This document shows, piece after piece, positions 41,811 through 50,932 of a DNA stretch of 64,000 nucleotides. Both the position numbers and the translations under genes were made by a program. Every line of letters starts with the position of its first letter. The first letter of the stretch is position 1. Under the pieces are notes generated by a model. That model saw nothing but the letters and a program-made list of their open reading frames with translations, searched no databases and was not told where the DNA came from. Origin of the DNA: Rhodococcus pyridinivorans (lineage in GTDB: Bacteria > Actinomycetota > Actinomycetes > Mycobacteriales > Mycobacteriaceae); assembly GCF_900105195.1 (NCBI RefSeq), contig NZ_FNRX01000002.1:1116001-1180000 (forward strand), in the 5' to 3' direction.

Positions 41811-42547
41811 GTCGCGGACAGCGACGAATCGCGGTAGTGCGCCAGGATGGCCGGACGCAGCGCGTCGCGGTCGAGCGCAGACATGCCGCCGAGCGCCCAT
41901 TCCTGCTGCACCCCAACCGAACTCCCGAACAGTGCGATGCGGTCGGCGAGTTCGAGCGCCTCGTCGATGTCGTGGGTGACGAGGACCGTCGTGAAACCGA
42001 GATCGCGCGCGAGTTCGCCGAGCCACGACCGCAAATCGGAGCGGGTGGCCGGGTCGAGGGCGCTGAACGGTTCGTCGAGCAGCAGCAGTCGCGGACGCAC
42101 CGCGACGGCGCGGATGACGGCGATGCGCTGGGCCTGACCACCGGACAGCTGGTCGGGGTAGTAGCCGGCGAGCGCGGAGAGGCCGAAACGCTCGAGGAGC
42201 GAATCGGCGTAGGCGGTGTCGAACCGCTCGCGGTGCGCGGCGAACCGTCCACCGAAGGCGATGTTCTCGCGCACGGTGAGCCACGGCATCAGGAAGGGCT
42301 GCTGGAAGACCATCCCGGTGTGCGGACGGTTGTCGCCCTCGGTGTCGGGCCAGTCGACGGAACCGCGATCGAGGTGATCGAGACCCGCGACGATCCGCAG
42401 CAGCGTCGACTTGCCGCTACCGCTGCTGCCGAGCACCACGAGGAACTCGCCGGTCGCGATATCCAGATCCACCCCCTGGAGAACCGGGCTACGGCGACCG
42501 GCGAAACTCTTGTATCCGTTCGCTATTCGTACTGCGACAGTTCCCAC
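41807..42547 (-). CDS. ABC transporter ATP-binding protein, SsuB/TauB-like
   Basis: A 246-residue ATPase with Walker A GSSGSGKST (about 39-47), Q-loop VFQQPFLMPWLTV, signature LSGGQ, Walker B RLLLLDEPFSALD and the switch His in VTHD. GTG 42547 lies 25 bp inside the end of the preceding flavoprotein gene; no later in-frame start precedes the conserved strand, so the overlap is probably real and implies translational coupling. Confidence 0.88.
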   Translation of the reverse strand: MGTVAVRIANGYKSFAGRRSPVLQGVDLDIATGEFLVVLGSSGSGKSTLLRIVAGLDHLDRGSVDWPDTEGDNRPHTGMVFQQPFLMPWLTVRENIAFGGRFAAHRERFDTAYADSLLERFGLSALAGYYPDQLSGGQAQRIAVIRAVAVRPRLLLLDEPFSALDPATRSDLRSWLGELARDLGFTTVLVTHDIDEALELADRIALFGSSVGVQQEWALGGMSALDRDALRPAILAHYRDSSLSAT

Positions 42548-43572
42548 CGAAGCTGTCCTTCCGACGGCGATTGAATGGGCAGGAAGGCCGCCTCACGGAA
42601 TCGGCGGTTGGTGGCGCTGGCCGTCGCGTATCCGGCACCGCCGCGCAGTGTCGCTTCGAGGCGGGTCGCGGCGACGGCGACGACCGAACCGTCGAGACGC
42701 AGGCGGATGAACTCCGCAGGAGCGATCGAGGTGGGATCGGTGGCGAAGCGGTACAGCCGTTCGCGCAGTGACTCGTACTGCGCCGAAAGCTCTTCGTACT
42801 CACCGGTGAACTGCTCGCCCAGTCCGTGAAGACGGCCGACGGCCTCAGTGAGCGATGCGCGTGCCATGCCGACGCAGAACGAGGTCTGCAGCATCATGAA
42901 GGTGGGCCGGATCGAACCGCAGAAGTTTGCGAGATCCTCGGTGAGGATGTGCGACTGCGGAATCCGCACACCGTCGAGCTTCAGCGAGGTCGACGACGTG
43001 GCGCCGAGCGCGAGCAGTTCGGGTGAATCCGCGATGGTGATGCCCTCGGCGTCGGCGCGGACGACGGCGACGAGGCGATCCCCGTCGGCGGTGCGGGCCG
43101 GGAAGACGATCACCGAGTCGGGAAAGACGTTGGACGCCCAGTGGATCGGGCCGGTGACGGTGATGCCGTCGTCGGTTCGTTCGGCGACGAGGGGGAGCTC
43201 GCCGAGACCGGCAAGATGCTTGAGCGCCGCGGCCATGGCGGTGACGCCGATCGTGCGGCCGGACGCGAGGTCGTCCCGGTAACGATCGCGCAGGAACTGC
43301 GGTGCGCGATCGATGTATTCGAGCGCCATGCGCTGCGCCCACAGCGAGAAGCCGACGGTGAGCGATTCGGCGGCGACCTCGTCGATGACCGCGACCATCT
43401 CGGAGAGACACTCCCCGCTCAGCCCCTTGCGGAGCAGGCCGAGCTCGCCTGTACGGGCGATGTCGGTGCGGATGTCGGTTTCTCCGCGATCGAGAGCAGC
43501 TGCGCGATCGCGTACGAACTCTGCGATCGCCGCGCGCTGTTCCTCGCTCGTCCGGTCAATGGCCGCGGTCAT
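42523..43572 (-). CDS. Acyl-CoA-dehydrogenase-fold flavoprotein (SfnB/DszC-like?)
   Basis: 349 residues with the dehydrogenase fold: N-terminal helical domain, middle beta-domain (ITVTGPIHWASNVFPDSVIVFPARTADGDRLVAVV; LGATSSTSLKLDGVRIPQSHIL) and C-terminal helices. The usual SEPxxGSD and terminal GTxEIxR motifs are not recognisable; the end reads SPSEGQLRWEL. Position in an operon with a sulfonate/nitrate-type ABC importer suggests an FMN monooxygenase-like role of the DszC/SfnB kind on the imported compound, which is inference. Ends inside the ATPase gene. Confidence 0.75.
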   Translation of the reverse strand: MTAAIDRTSEEQRAAIAEFVRDRAAALDRGETDIRTDIARTGELGLLRKGLSGECLSEMVAVIDEVAAESLTVGFSLWAQRMALEYIDRAPQFLRDRYRDDLASGRTIGVTAMAAALKHLAGLGELPLVAERTDDGITVTGPIHWASNVFPDSVIVFPARTADGDRLVAVVRADAEGITIADSPELLALGATSSTSLKLDGVRIPQSHILTEDLANFCGSIRPTFMMLQTSFCVGMARASLTEAVGRLHGLGEQFTGEYEELSAQYESLRERLYRFATDPTSIAPAEFIRLRLDGSVVAVAATRLEATLRGGAGYATASATNRRFREAAFLPIQSPSEGQLRWELSQYE

Positions 43573-43579
43573 CGGATGC

Positions 43580-44095
43580 TTATCCTTCGAGGGAGTGGAG
43601 ACGGTCGATGGGCGTGCTGACGACCTCGCGGGCGCGCACGACGGCGGCCTCGTCGGGGGCGTTGTAGAAGCACAGGCACTTGTCCATGTCCTCGCGGACG
43701 TAGGTGCGCAGGAAGCTCACCTCGGGGACGTCGGCGTACTTCGGTGAATTCGCCTTCTTGCGCGCGAGGTAGGTCTCCATGTCGATGGTGTCGGGGATGT
43801 CCCACTCGACGAGGTAACCGGCCTCGGGGCGGGTGGCCTTGATCTGGTCGAGCTCGGCGCCGACCAGACGGACCTCGTTCGGGCCGACGATCTCGGCGAC
43901 ATCGAGGGAGGCCGACTCGAGCTGGGCGGGGCGGCAGGCGTCGAACTCGGCGATCGCGAAGACGCGCGTGCCGCCAGTGGTGACCTGCGATTCGATCAGT
44001 TCGCCGCCGGCGGCGACGACAGCATCGTCGAAGGCCTTGATGGCAGCTTCGGCCTGGCCCTCGGTGGGGACGAGTTCGTAGAGATACAGCGACAT
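43580..44095 (-). CDS. DUF4242 family protein
   Basis: 171 residues formed by two ferredoxin-like halves; the C-terminal half VSFLRTYVREDMDKCLCFYNAPDEAAVVRAREVVSTPIDRL matches the DUF4242/SCO4226-like pattern, a family with a reported nickel-binding member. No signal peptide. First gene of the flavoprotein-ABC operon, 7 bp before the flavoprotein start. Role unknown; could be a metal- or ligand-binding accessory. Confidence 0.8.
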   Translation of the reverse strand: MSLYLYELVPTEGQAEAAIKAFDDAVVAAGGELIESQVTTGGTRVFAIAEFDACRPAQLESASLDVAEIVGPNEVRLVGAELDQIKATRPEAGYLVEWDIPDTIDMETYLARKKANSPKYADVPEVSFLRTYVREDMDKCLCFYNAPDEAAVVRAREVVSTPIDRLHSLEG

Positions 44096-44312
44096 GGGGT
44101 CACCTTCCGGGAAAGCGGGTTGGAACTGTGACCGGTCCGGGCACGGCGGGGCGCCGTTTCGTCTTCGGACGGGGCGACTACGGCATGCGGCGCACGCAGA
44201 CGAGGCCGGTCAGAGAGAGGAGCGACAACACGCAGCAGTCGACACCCGCACGAGATCCACGTGCAGGCGGCGAGTCAGAAGGCTGTGTGTCACGTGCTCC
44301 ACCGTACTGTGA

Positions 44313-44330
44313 ATAGAACGGTCTGTCTAT
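44313..44330. promoter_or_regulatory. TetR-type operator between DUF4242 operon and tetR
   Basis: ATAGA-N8-TCTAT, an 18-bp imperfect palindrome (ATAGAACGGTCTGTCTAT), lies 27 bp before the TetR start in the 261-bp divergent region. Best read as the TetR autoregulatory operator that also controls the DUF4242 operon. Confidence 0.55.
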
Positions 44331-44356
44331 CGCGCCCTGTCCGTTACTCTGGGTAC

Positions 44357-44992
44357 GTGCGTACGTTCGTCGAGAGTGAATCGATCGGCACTCCGAAGGG
44401 CACGGCCGGTCCGAAGGGGAAAGCCGAGCGATCGCCGTCCAAGCCCTCACCCTCCACACGTCTGCTCGACACCGCGAGCACGCTCTTCGCCGAGCACGGC
44501 ATCCGTGCGGTGGGCATCGACCGCATCCTCGCCGAGGCCGGCGTCGCCCGCGCGAGCCTCTACTCGTCGTACGGGTCGAAGGATGCACTGGTGCTCGCCT
44601 ATCTGGAGGATCTCGACCAGCGCGACCGGCAGCGGTGGCACGCCGCCGCCGAACCGCTCGACGATCCGATCGCGAAGATCCTCACCTTCTTCGATCTCGC
44701 GATGCAGTCGGCGCCGAAGAAGAACTTCCGGGGATGCCAGTACGCCAACGCCGCGACGGAATTCCCCCAGGAGCCTCTCGAACCGGTGCTCGCGCACCGG
44801 GAATGGCTGAATTCGACGCTCGTCGACCTGCTGAATCTCTCCGGGGTGACCGAATCCGAGGTGGTGGCCGGGCGCGTGCAACTGATCTACGACGGTGCCT
44901 TGTCCGGCAGCAAGTTCGAGCACTCCGTCGAACCGATCCGGCTCGGCCGCGACATGGCTGCAGCGATCATCGAGACGCATCTCCCCCGCTGA
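44357..44992 (+). CDS. TetR-family transcriptional regulator
   Basis: 211 residues. A Lys/Ser/Pro-rich leader of about 35 residues precedes the HTH (LLDTASTLFAEHGIRAVGIDRILAEAGVARASLYSSYGSKDALV, about 37-80). GTG 44357 is the last start upstream of the domain with a plausible promoter in front. Divergent from the DUF4242-flavoprotein-ABC operon, it is that operon's probable repressor. Confidence 0.87.
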   Translation: MRTFVESESIGTPKGTAGPKGKAERSPSKPSPSTRLLDTASTLFAEHGIRAVGIDRILAEAGVARASLYSSYGSKDALVLAYLEDLDQRDRQRWHAAAEPLDDPIAKILTFFDLAMQSAPKKNFRGCQYANAATEFPQEPLEPVLAHREWLNSTLVDLLNLSGVTESEVVAGRVQLIYDGALSGSKFEHSVEPIRLGRDMAAAIIETHLPR

Positions 44993-45018
44993 CCCGGGGT
45001 CCGCGTCGACCTGTGGAC

Positions 45019-46137
45019 TCAGCCTGCCGAGTTGCTCCGTTGCTGTGTGCGGCGCTCCGTGGTCGCGGAGATTGCCGGCCGCGGCACGAGAGCGCGGAAA
45101 CACACGCTGGCCAACACGAAGGTGCCGAGCGTTCCCAGCACCGCGGCCACACCCGTCGAACCGGGACGGTCGTCGATGGTGTAGTCGGCCAGTGCGCTGT
45201 CGGCGAGCCGATGTTCCTCGACGTCCCGTGCCATGCAGTCGCCTGTGAGATCCTCGGCGAGCGAGTCGATCTCGCAGCCGCGTGAGGTGGCGACCTCGAG
45301 AGCGCCGGGGGTGTCGACGGCGAGCGGCGCGAGGATCCCCGCGACGACGAGCGAGGTGAACGCCAGGCCGATGAACAGCGTCCCGCGAGCGCGCGGACGC
45401 GGAGGCGGGGGCGGCGAGGCGGTCGCGTCGAGAGGATTGACCGGAAGCCGGGTGAGATGGACGGATTCCGGGGAGATCCGCGCAACGGCGAGCACGACGG
45501 CGGCCGTCACCACACCCTCGACCAGCCCGACGGGAATGTGCGTGGCGTAGAGGAATCCGATGTTCGACACCGGAACCGCAAAGGTGCCGCCGAGGGCGTA
45601 CTCGACGACGAAACCCGTCACCGCCGCGAGGACCGAGACGAACCCTGCGACGAACGAGACCAGACCGAGCATGACGAACCGCCGCACCCCGTGGTGTTCG
45701 CACAGTGCGCGCAGCGCCGTCGCGGCGAGGAAACCGGCGGCGATGGCGACGAGCACCATGTTCGTGACGTTGGCGCCCAGTGCCGACAGGCCGCCGTCGG
45801 CGAAGACGAAGGCCTGCACCACGAGGACGATCGTCAATGCGACCGCACCCACGAACGGGCCGAGCAGGATCGCCGCGAGCGCGCCGCCCACGACGTGGCC
45901 GCTCGCGTCCGGCAGCACCGGAACGTCGACCACCTGCAGGGCGAACAACAGGGCGCAGACCACCGCCGCAGTGGGCACCGACCTCTTGCTCAGGTCGCTG
46001 CGTGCGTACCAGGCGGCGATGCTGACCCCGATCACGGCGATGACGAAGAACCACGCGGACGCGCGGTCGGCGATCAGGCCGTCGCCCATGTGCAGGGCGA
46101 GGACGTCCGTGCCGGCGAACCCACTCGTATCGACCAT
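45019..46137 (-). CDS. CbiM-like energy-coupling factor permease with fused C-terminal CbiN/PDGLE-type domain
   Basis: The 372-residue membrane protein has a CbiM core (about residues 12-225; ALHMGDGLIADRASAWFF, LPDASGHVVGGALAAILLGPFVGAVALTIVLVVQAFVFADGGLSALGANVTNMVLV) and a C-terminal two-helix unit with an extracytoplasmic loop (about 245-355) like CbiN/PDGLE. CbiM proteins are the substrate-specific part of Co/Ni ECF transporters. ATG 46137 (GGAGGG 9 nt upstream) gives a 15-residue extension before the H-M-G-D-G motif, which in typical members is at the extreme N-terminus and binds metal. No CbiQ/CbiO is adjacent. Confidence 0.8.
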   Translation of the reverse strand: MVDTSGFAGTDVLALHMGDGLIADRASAWFFVIAVIGVSIAAWYARSDLSKRSVPTAAVVCALLFALQVVDVPVLPDASGHVVGGALAAILLGPFVGAVALTIVLVVQAFVFADGGLSALGANVTNMVLVAIAAGFLAATALRALCEHHGVRRFVMLGLVSFVAGFVSVLAAVTGFVVEYALGGTFAVPVSNIGFLYATHIPVGLVEGVVTAAVVLAVARISPESVHLTRLPVNPLDATASPPPPPRPRARGTLFIGLAFTSLVVAGILAPLAVDTPGALEVATSRGCEIDSLAEDLTGDCMARDVEEHRLADSALADYTIDDRPGSTGVAAVLGTLGTFVLASVCFRALVPRPAISATTERRTQQRSNSAG

Positions 46138-46236
46138 CTCCGATGTCCCTCCCACCGACGGAGTGCTCTGCGGCGAAGGCTAGTACCGGCATCGGGGGAG
46201 GCGGAGCGTTTTCGAGAGCTCGGCGGGACGGGAGCC

Positions 46237-46272
46237 TGGGCAAAAAGTGAAACCCGTTCTATATTTGCGTCA
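46237..46272 (+). promoter_or_regulatory. Promoter for a probably leaderless acyl-CoA dehydrogenase mRNA
   Basis: TGGGCA (46237-46242), 17-bp spacer, TATATT (46260-46265), then six bases to the ATG at 46272. Transcription would start at or next to the start codon, and there is no Shine-Dalgarno sequence. Confidence 0.5.
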
Positions 46273-47498
46273 TGTACGAGTGGTCCGACACAGACCTCAT
46301 GTTCCGCGATGCGCTTCGCGGTTTCATCGAGAAGGAAATCCGCCCGCACGTCGACAGTCTCGAATCGGGAGAACTGCCGCCGTACGACATCATCCGGAAG
46401 TTGTACGCGACTTTCGGCATCGACGAGATGGCCCGTGAGTCGCTCGAACGCGCCCTCGCGAAAGAGGAACGCGGAGAGAAGCCTTCGGGGTCGTCCGGTG
46501 GTACCGGCGGGTCGCCGGGGATGGCGGCGTTGCTCAATATCGAGATCGCCGGGGTGAGCCTCGGGCTCATCGCCTCGCTGGGCGTCAGCCTGGGCCTGAC
46601 CGCGGGCACGATCCGCAGCCGCGGCACCCTCGCGCAGAAGAAGCGATGGCTGCCCGAGTTGGTGACCTTCGAGAAGGTCGGAGCGTGGGCGATCACCGAA
46701 CCCGATTCGGGTTCGGACGCCTTCGGCGGGATGAAGACGACGGTGCGCCGCGACGGGGAGGACTACGTCCTCAACGGCCAGAAGACCTTCATCACCAACG
46801 GTCCGTACGCCGACGTGATCATCGTGTACGCGAAGCTCGACGAGGGCGACTCCTCGGTGGATCGCCGCGACCGCAAGGTGCTCGCATTCGTGCTGGACAA
46901 GGGCATGGAAGGGCTCACCCAGAGCCCGCCCTTCAAGAAGATGGGCATGAACTCCTCGCCGACGGGCGAGCTGTTCTTCGATAACGTGCGCCTGACCCGC
47001 GACCGGCTGCTGGGTGAGACCGAGGACGGCGGTCGCAGCGACGGCAAGGACAGCGCGCGCGAATCCTTCGCCACCGAACGTATCGGCATCGCCTATCTGG
47101 CCCTGGGCATCATCGAGCAGTGTCTGAAGCTGTGCACCGAGTACGCGAAGTCGCGGAAGCTGTGGGGCAAGGAGATCGCACAGTTCCAGTTGATCCAGCT
47201 CAAGCTCGCCGAGATGGAGATCGCGCGGGTGAACGTCCGCAACATGGTCTTCAGCGCGATCGAACGCACGCAGGCGGGGAAGCCGGTGAGCCTGTCGGAG
47301 GCGTCGGCGATGAAGCTGTACTCGTCGCGGGCTGCGACCGAGGTGGCGATGGAGGCCGTGCAGCTGTTCGGAGGAAACGGATACATGGCCGAATATCGCG
47401 TCGAACAACTTGCGCGTGATGCGAAATCGTTGATGATCTACGCCGGTAGTAACGAAATTCAAGTAACACATATCGCGAAGGGATTGCTCGCACAGTAA
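46272..47498 (+). CDS. Acyl-CoA dehydrogenase
   Basis: A 408-residue enzyme: AWAITEPDSGSDAFGGMKT, TFITNGPYADVIIVYAK, and the catalytic C-terminal MIYAGSNEIQVTHIAKGLL. An insertion rich in Gly/Ser (EERGEKPSGSSGGTGGSPG, about residues 70-88) is unusual. Probably leaderless. It stands between the CbiM-like gene and a TetR gene 166 bp downstream, which may regulate it. Substrate unknown. Confidence 0.9.
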   Translation: MYEWSDTDLMFRDALRGFIEKEIRPHVDSLESGELPPYDIIRKLYATFGIDEMARESLERALAKEERGEKPSGSSGGTGGSPGMAALLNIEIAGVSLGLIASLGVSLGLTAGTIRSRGTLAQKKRWLPELVTFEKVGAWAITEPDSGSDAFGGMKTTVRRDGEDYVLNGQKTFITNGPYADVIIVYAKLDEGDSSVDRRDRKVLAFVLDKGMEGLTQSPPFKKMGMNSSPTGELFFDNVRLTRDRLLGETEDGGRSDGKDSARESFATERIGIAYLALGIIEQCLKLCTEYAKSRKLWGKEIAQFQLIQLKLAEMEIARVNVRNMVFSAIERTQAGKPVSLSEASAMKLYSSRAATEVAMEAVQLFGGNGYMAEYRVEQLARDAKSLMIYAGSNEIQVTHIAKGLLAQ

Positions 47499-47664
47499 GC
47501 CCTGAATACGACCGCTCGAAATTAGCAAAAAGGACAATTTTCGGAGGGGGGATGACAATTCCCCCACTGTGTCGACTATTGTTCGCCATGAGAAAAGTTA
47601 TGCCGGTCGCCGACGAGGGGAGCGACCGGTCCGGAGGGGAGTCCGAGCGGAAATCGGGGGAGCG

Positions 47665-48417
47665 ATGTACGCGGAACGAAGGGACGGCGAAAAGCCGTCG
47701 GTCACGACGGACGGCAGGAGCGCTCGCGCAGAGCGCACCCGGCAGGCCGTCATAGAGGCTCATATCGCGCTCATCAGGGCGGGAGAGCTCAAACCCACAG
47801 GGGCGCAGATCGCCTCGCGGGCCGGGGTGTCCCTGCGATCGTTGTGGGGACACTTCGGCGACCTCGAGACATTGTTCGCCGTCACCGGCGCCGAGCTGAT
47901 GCGGCGCCAGGTCGACGCCTACGAGCCGATCGATCCGTCGCTGCCGCTCGAGGAGCGGATCGACGCCTACTGCAGGCAGCGGGCGGAGATGCTCGAATAC
48001 ATCGCGCCGTTCGCACGGTCGTCCGAGATCCGGGTGCCGTTCTCGCGCGAGTTGCAGCGCAACCGCGTGCGTTATCTCGACCGGGCGCGATACGAGATCG
48101 GGGCGTTGTTCTCCGACCAGTTCGAGGGCGTCGACGGCACCGTCCGCACCCACATCGAGAACCTGCTGGGTGTGTCGACGACCTGGCCCACCTGGGTGTC
48201 GCTGCGGGACGTACTGCGTTTGCCGGTGCCCGAAGCCGTCGAGGTCATGAAGCGGTCGGTGTCGGCGCTGCTCGCGGAGGCATCCGGAGCCGGCCGGCAG
48301 CAGGCGGTGGCCCGTGTTGCGCAGGAGAAGGCCGCGGTCGCACCGCACCGGAGGGCGCAGCAGTCCCGGCCGGTGCCGGCGATGACACCGCGGGAACAGG
48401 TCGTCGTCCCGGCCTGA
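47665..48417 (+). CDS. TetR-like transcriptional regulator
   Basis: 250 residues. The HTH (TRQAVIEAHIALIRAGELKPTGAQIASRAGVSLRSLWGHFGDLETLF) sits at about residues 25-70, followed by a helical ligand domain and a Gln/Arg/Ala-rich tail. ATG 47665 is chosen for its upstream G-rich site; a start at 47569 would add a basic, unconserved 32 residues. Likely partner of the preceding acyl-CoA dehydrogenase gene. Confidence 0.8.
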   Translation: MYAERRDGEKPSVTTDGRSARAERTRQAVIEAHIALIRAGELKPTGAQIASRAGVSLRSLWGHFGDLETLFAVTGAELMRRQVDAYEPIDPSLPLEERIDAYCRQRAEMLEYIAPFARSSEIRVPFSRELQRNRVRYLDRARYEIGALFSDQFEGVDGTVRTHIENLLGVSTTWPTWVSLRDVLRLPVPEAVEVMKRSVSALLAEASGAGRQQAVARVAQEKAAVAPHRRAQQSRPVPAMTPREQVVVPA

Positions 48418-48433
48418 GCGCCCGGCCTGAGCA

Positions 48434-49246
48434 TCAGAGCGTGTCGGTCGGTTTCCGACCGGCGCGTGCCGAGAGAAAGGTCTCGACCGCAGGCAGCGCG
48501 GCCGAGACCGTCTCGGCATGGTCCACCCCGCGCAGGATCGCGAGTCGCGCACCGGGGACGGTGCGCGACAACGCGCGGGTGTCCTCCACGCGCAGGCGAT
48601 CGTCCGACCCGACGACGGCGAGCACGGGCACGTCGATGTCGGCGAGCATCTCGTCGTCGATCCCCGGTTCCCGATCCGACCGGCGGAAATAGGCGGCGAG
48701 AGCCTGCGCGTCGTTCTTCAGGAAGGCCGAGCGCGTCGCGGGATCGACCGGCGTGCGACGCCGCTCCTCCCAGGCACGGACGAAACCGTCCATGCCCTCG
48801 CGCTCGAGCACGTCGACGGTGCCGGGGAAGAACATCGCGTCCATCGATCCCGCCTGGGGGCGTGCGCTCCCGCCGAGCAGCGTCAGACTCGACAGTCTGT
48901 CCGGAGCGTCGACGGCGAGCGCGAGTCCCGCACGGGCGCCGAACGAATAGCCGACGTAGTGCACCCGGTCGACCCCGGCCGCATCCAGGACGGCCAGCAG
49001 GTCCCCGACGATCGCGTCCATCGCGTAGGCGTCCTCGTCGTGAGGGGTGTCGCTGCGGCCGTGCCCACGCAGGTCGGGCATGACCAGCCGGAAATCCCCG
49101 CTGAGTGCCTTCACGTAGCCGAAGGCCCGCCACACCGCCGACGACAGGGCACTGCCGTGGACCAGCAGCACGACCGGTGCCCCCTCGGGACCTGCCGTGG
49201 TGAACCGGATCCGGGTGCCGTCGGCGGGATTCGTCGCGTGGCTCAT
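48434..49246 (-). CDS. Alpha/beta hydrolase
   Basis: 270 residues with oxyanion LVHGSALSSAVW, PDLRGHGRSD, nucleophile elbow VGYSFGARAGLAL, acid VVGSDDRL and His in GVDHAETV; the triad is complete. The GYSFG elbow is typical of the 3-oxoadipate enol-lactonase/epoxide-hydrolase-like class. It converges with the TetR gene and lies 22 bp downstream of the ABC-F gene, so may share its transcript. Substrate unknown. Confidence 0.87.
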   Translation of the reverse strand: MSHATNPADGTRIRFTTAGPEGAPVVLLVHGSALSSAVWRAFGYVKALSGDFRLVMPDLRGHGRSDTPHDEDAYAMDAIVGDLLAVLDAAGVDRVHYVGYSFGARAGLALAVDAPDRLSSLTLLGGSARPQAGSMDAMFFPGTVDVLEREGMDGFVRAWEERRRTPVDPATRSAFLKNDAQALAAYFRRSDREPGIDDEMLADIDVPVLAVVGSDDRLRVEDTRALSRTVPGARLAILRGVDHAETVSAALPAVETFLSARAGRKPTDTL

Positions 49247-49268
49247 CCCAGCAGTATCGCCGAACGGC

Positions 49269-50804
49269 TCACCGCCCGAGCTCGACCGACCGATCCACCT
49301 CCACCTCCTCCAGGAATCGTTCGTCGTGCGAGACCACCACGAGCGCACCGCTGTAGGCACGCAGGGCCTGGGTCAAGTGCGCGAGACCGGCCAGGTCGAG
49401 GTTGTTGGTGGGCTCGTCCAGCAGCAACAACTGCGGAGCGGGATCGGCCGCGAGCACGATCGCGAGCGCGGCCCGCAGTCGTTCCCCACCCGACAGTGCC
49501 CCCACGGCGACCTCGGCGTGCCGGCCGCGGAACAGGAAGCGCGCCAGACGTGCCCGCACCTGCTGCGGAGTCAGGTGCGGCGCACGATCCTCGGCGTTCT
49601 CCGCGACCGAACGATCGTCGTCGAAGATGTCGAGCCGCTGCGGGAGCAACGCGAAGGGAACGTGGGGTTCCGCCTCGACGATGCGGTGCAGCAGGGTCGT
49701 CTTCCCCGACCCGTTGGGGCCGCGCAGCGCGATCCGTTCCGGCCCGACGATCTCGAGCGGTGCGTCCGCCACACGCCGGCCGGGTGGAACCGCGGTTCCG
49801 GGCAGGTCGATGCGGATCTCCGGATCGTCGCGCACGGCGTCCTTCGCGCGATCGAGGTTCTCCCGTGCAGTGGTCAGATCCTCCTCGTGCTCACGGCGGA
49901 ATCGCCCGGCGGATTCCTGCGCCTGCCGTTTGCGCGCGCCCATGACGATCTTGGGTTCGCGCTTCTGCTCGTACATCTTCTGCCCGTAGCGTTGCCGCCG
50001 GGCGAGCGTGACGTGCGCCGCCGCCAATTCGCGTGCCTGGCGCCGCACGTCGTTACGGGCGTCCCGCACTGCGGCCCGTGCCGCCTCCTGCTCCTCCGCG
50101 ACGATCCGTTCGTACTCGCCGAATCCGCCGCCGAACAGGCGCAGAGCCCCGTTGCGCAGTTCGGCGATCGAGTCCATGCGGTCGAGCAGTTCCCGGTCGT
50201 GCCCGGCGACGAGCACCGTGCCGGGGAACCGGTCGAGCGCATCCTGCAGGCGCGCACGTCCGTCGGCGTCGAGATTGTTCGTCGGCTCGTCGAGCAACAG
50301 CGCGTCCGGCTCGTCGAGCAGGCGTGCGGTGAAGGCGAGCAGCACCGTCTCCCCGCCGGAGAGCTGACCGACGGTGCGGTCGAAATCCCCGACGTCGTGC
50401 AGGATCCGGTCGAGGCCGACGCGATGCATGAGCGCAAGAGCGCGGTCCTCGATGTCCCACCGATCGGCTACGACCTCGAAGTCCCGATCGTCGAACGATC
50501 CTGATTCGATGCGGCGCAGGGACTTTCGGATATCTCCGATGCCGAGGACGGAATCGACCGGCACCGTCGGATCGAGGGTCACGTCCTGAGGGAGGTAGGC
50601 GACCCGTCCCCGCACCGTCGACGAACCGGAGGTCGGGCGGAGTTCACCCGCGATCAACCGGAGCAGGGTGGTCTTCCCGCTTCCGTTGCGTCCCACCAGG
50701 CCGATCCGCCCCGCCGGGACGACGGCGTCGAGATCCTGCACGGCGACGGTGCCGTCCGGATGGGCGTAGGAGAGTGCGGACAGCGTGATACCGGATGAAG
50801 ACAT
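49269..50804 (-). CDS. ABC-F family ATPase (ribosome-associated, antibiotic-resistance-like)
   Basis: 511 residues, two ABC domains and no membrane segment. Walker A motifs GRNGSGKTT and GPNGSGKTT, signatures LSGGE (twice), Walker B LLLDEPTNNLD (twice), and a charged inter-domain linker (about 215-310, with RRQRYGQKMYEQKREPKIVMGARKRQAQESAGRFRREHEED). ABC-F proteins bind the ribosomal E site and either regulate translation or dislodge antibiotics. ATG 50804 follows GGGAG. A roughly 100-nt leader and an AT-rich block upstream suggest inducible expression. Confidence 0.88.
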   Translation of the reverse strand: MSSSGITLSALSYAHPDGTVAVQDLDAVVPAGRIGLVGRNGSGKTTLLRLIAGELRPTSGSSTVRGRVAYLPQDVTLDPTVPVDSVLGIGDIRKSLRRIESGSFDDRDFEVVADRWDIEDRALALMHRVGLDRILHDVGDFDRTVGQLSGGETVLLAFTARLLDEPDALLLDEPTNNLDADGRARLQDALDRFPGTVLVAGHDRELLDRMDSIAELRNGALRLFGGGFGEYERIVAEEQEAARAAVRDARNDVRRQARELAAAHVTLARRQRYGQKMYEQKREPKIVMGARKRQAQESAGRFRREHEEDLTTARENLDRAKDAVRDDPEIRIDLPGTAVPPGRRVADAPLEIVGPERIALRGPNGSGKTTLLHRIVEAEPHVPFALLPQRLDIFDDDRSVAENAEDRAPHLTPQQVRARLARFLFRGRHAEVAVGALSGGERLRAALAIVLAADPAPQLLLLDEPTNNLDLAGLAHLTQALRAYSGALVVVSHDERFLEEVEVDRSVELGR

Positions 50805-50932
50805 GATGGCTCCCGAAGGGTGAGGGTCGATTGCGCGAGTGCGCGGGGGACGGGACCTCTCACAGGAGCAACGGACTTCTCCGATCGACGGGTACGGGAT
50901 GCGAACACCATGGTGAGCCCGCACCGTCCGGG

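Noticed and set aside
46074..47567. Long open frame antisense to the acyl-CoA dehydrogenase at 46272
   Set aside because: The plus strand encodes a textbook acyl-CoA dehydrogenase; the antisense frame has no domain and no start signal.
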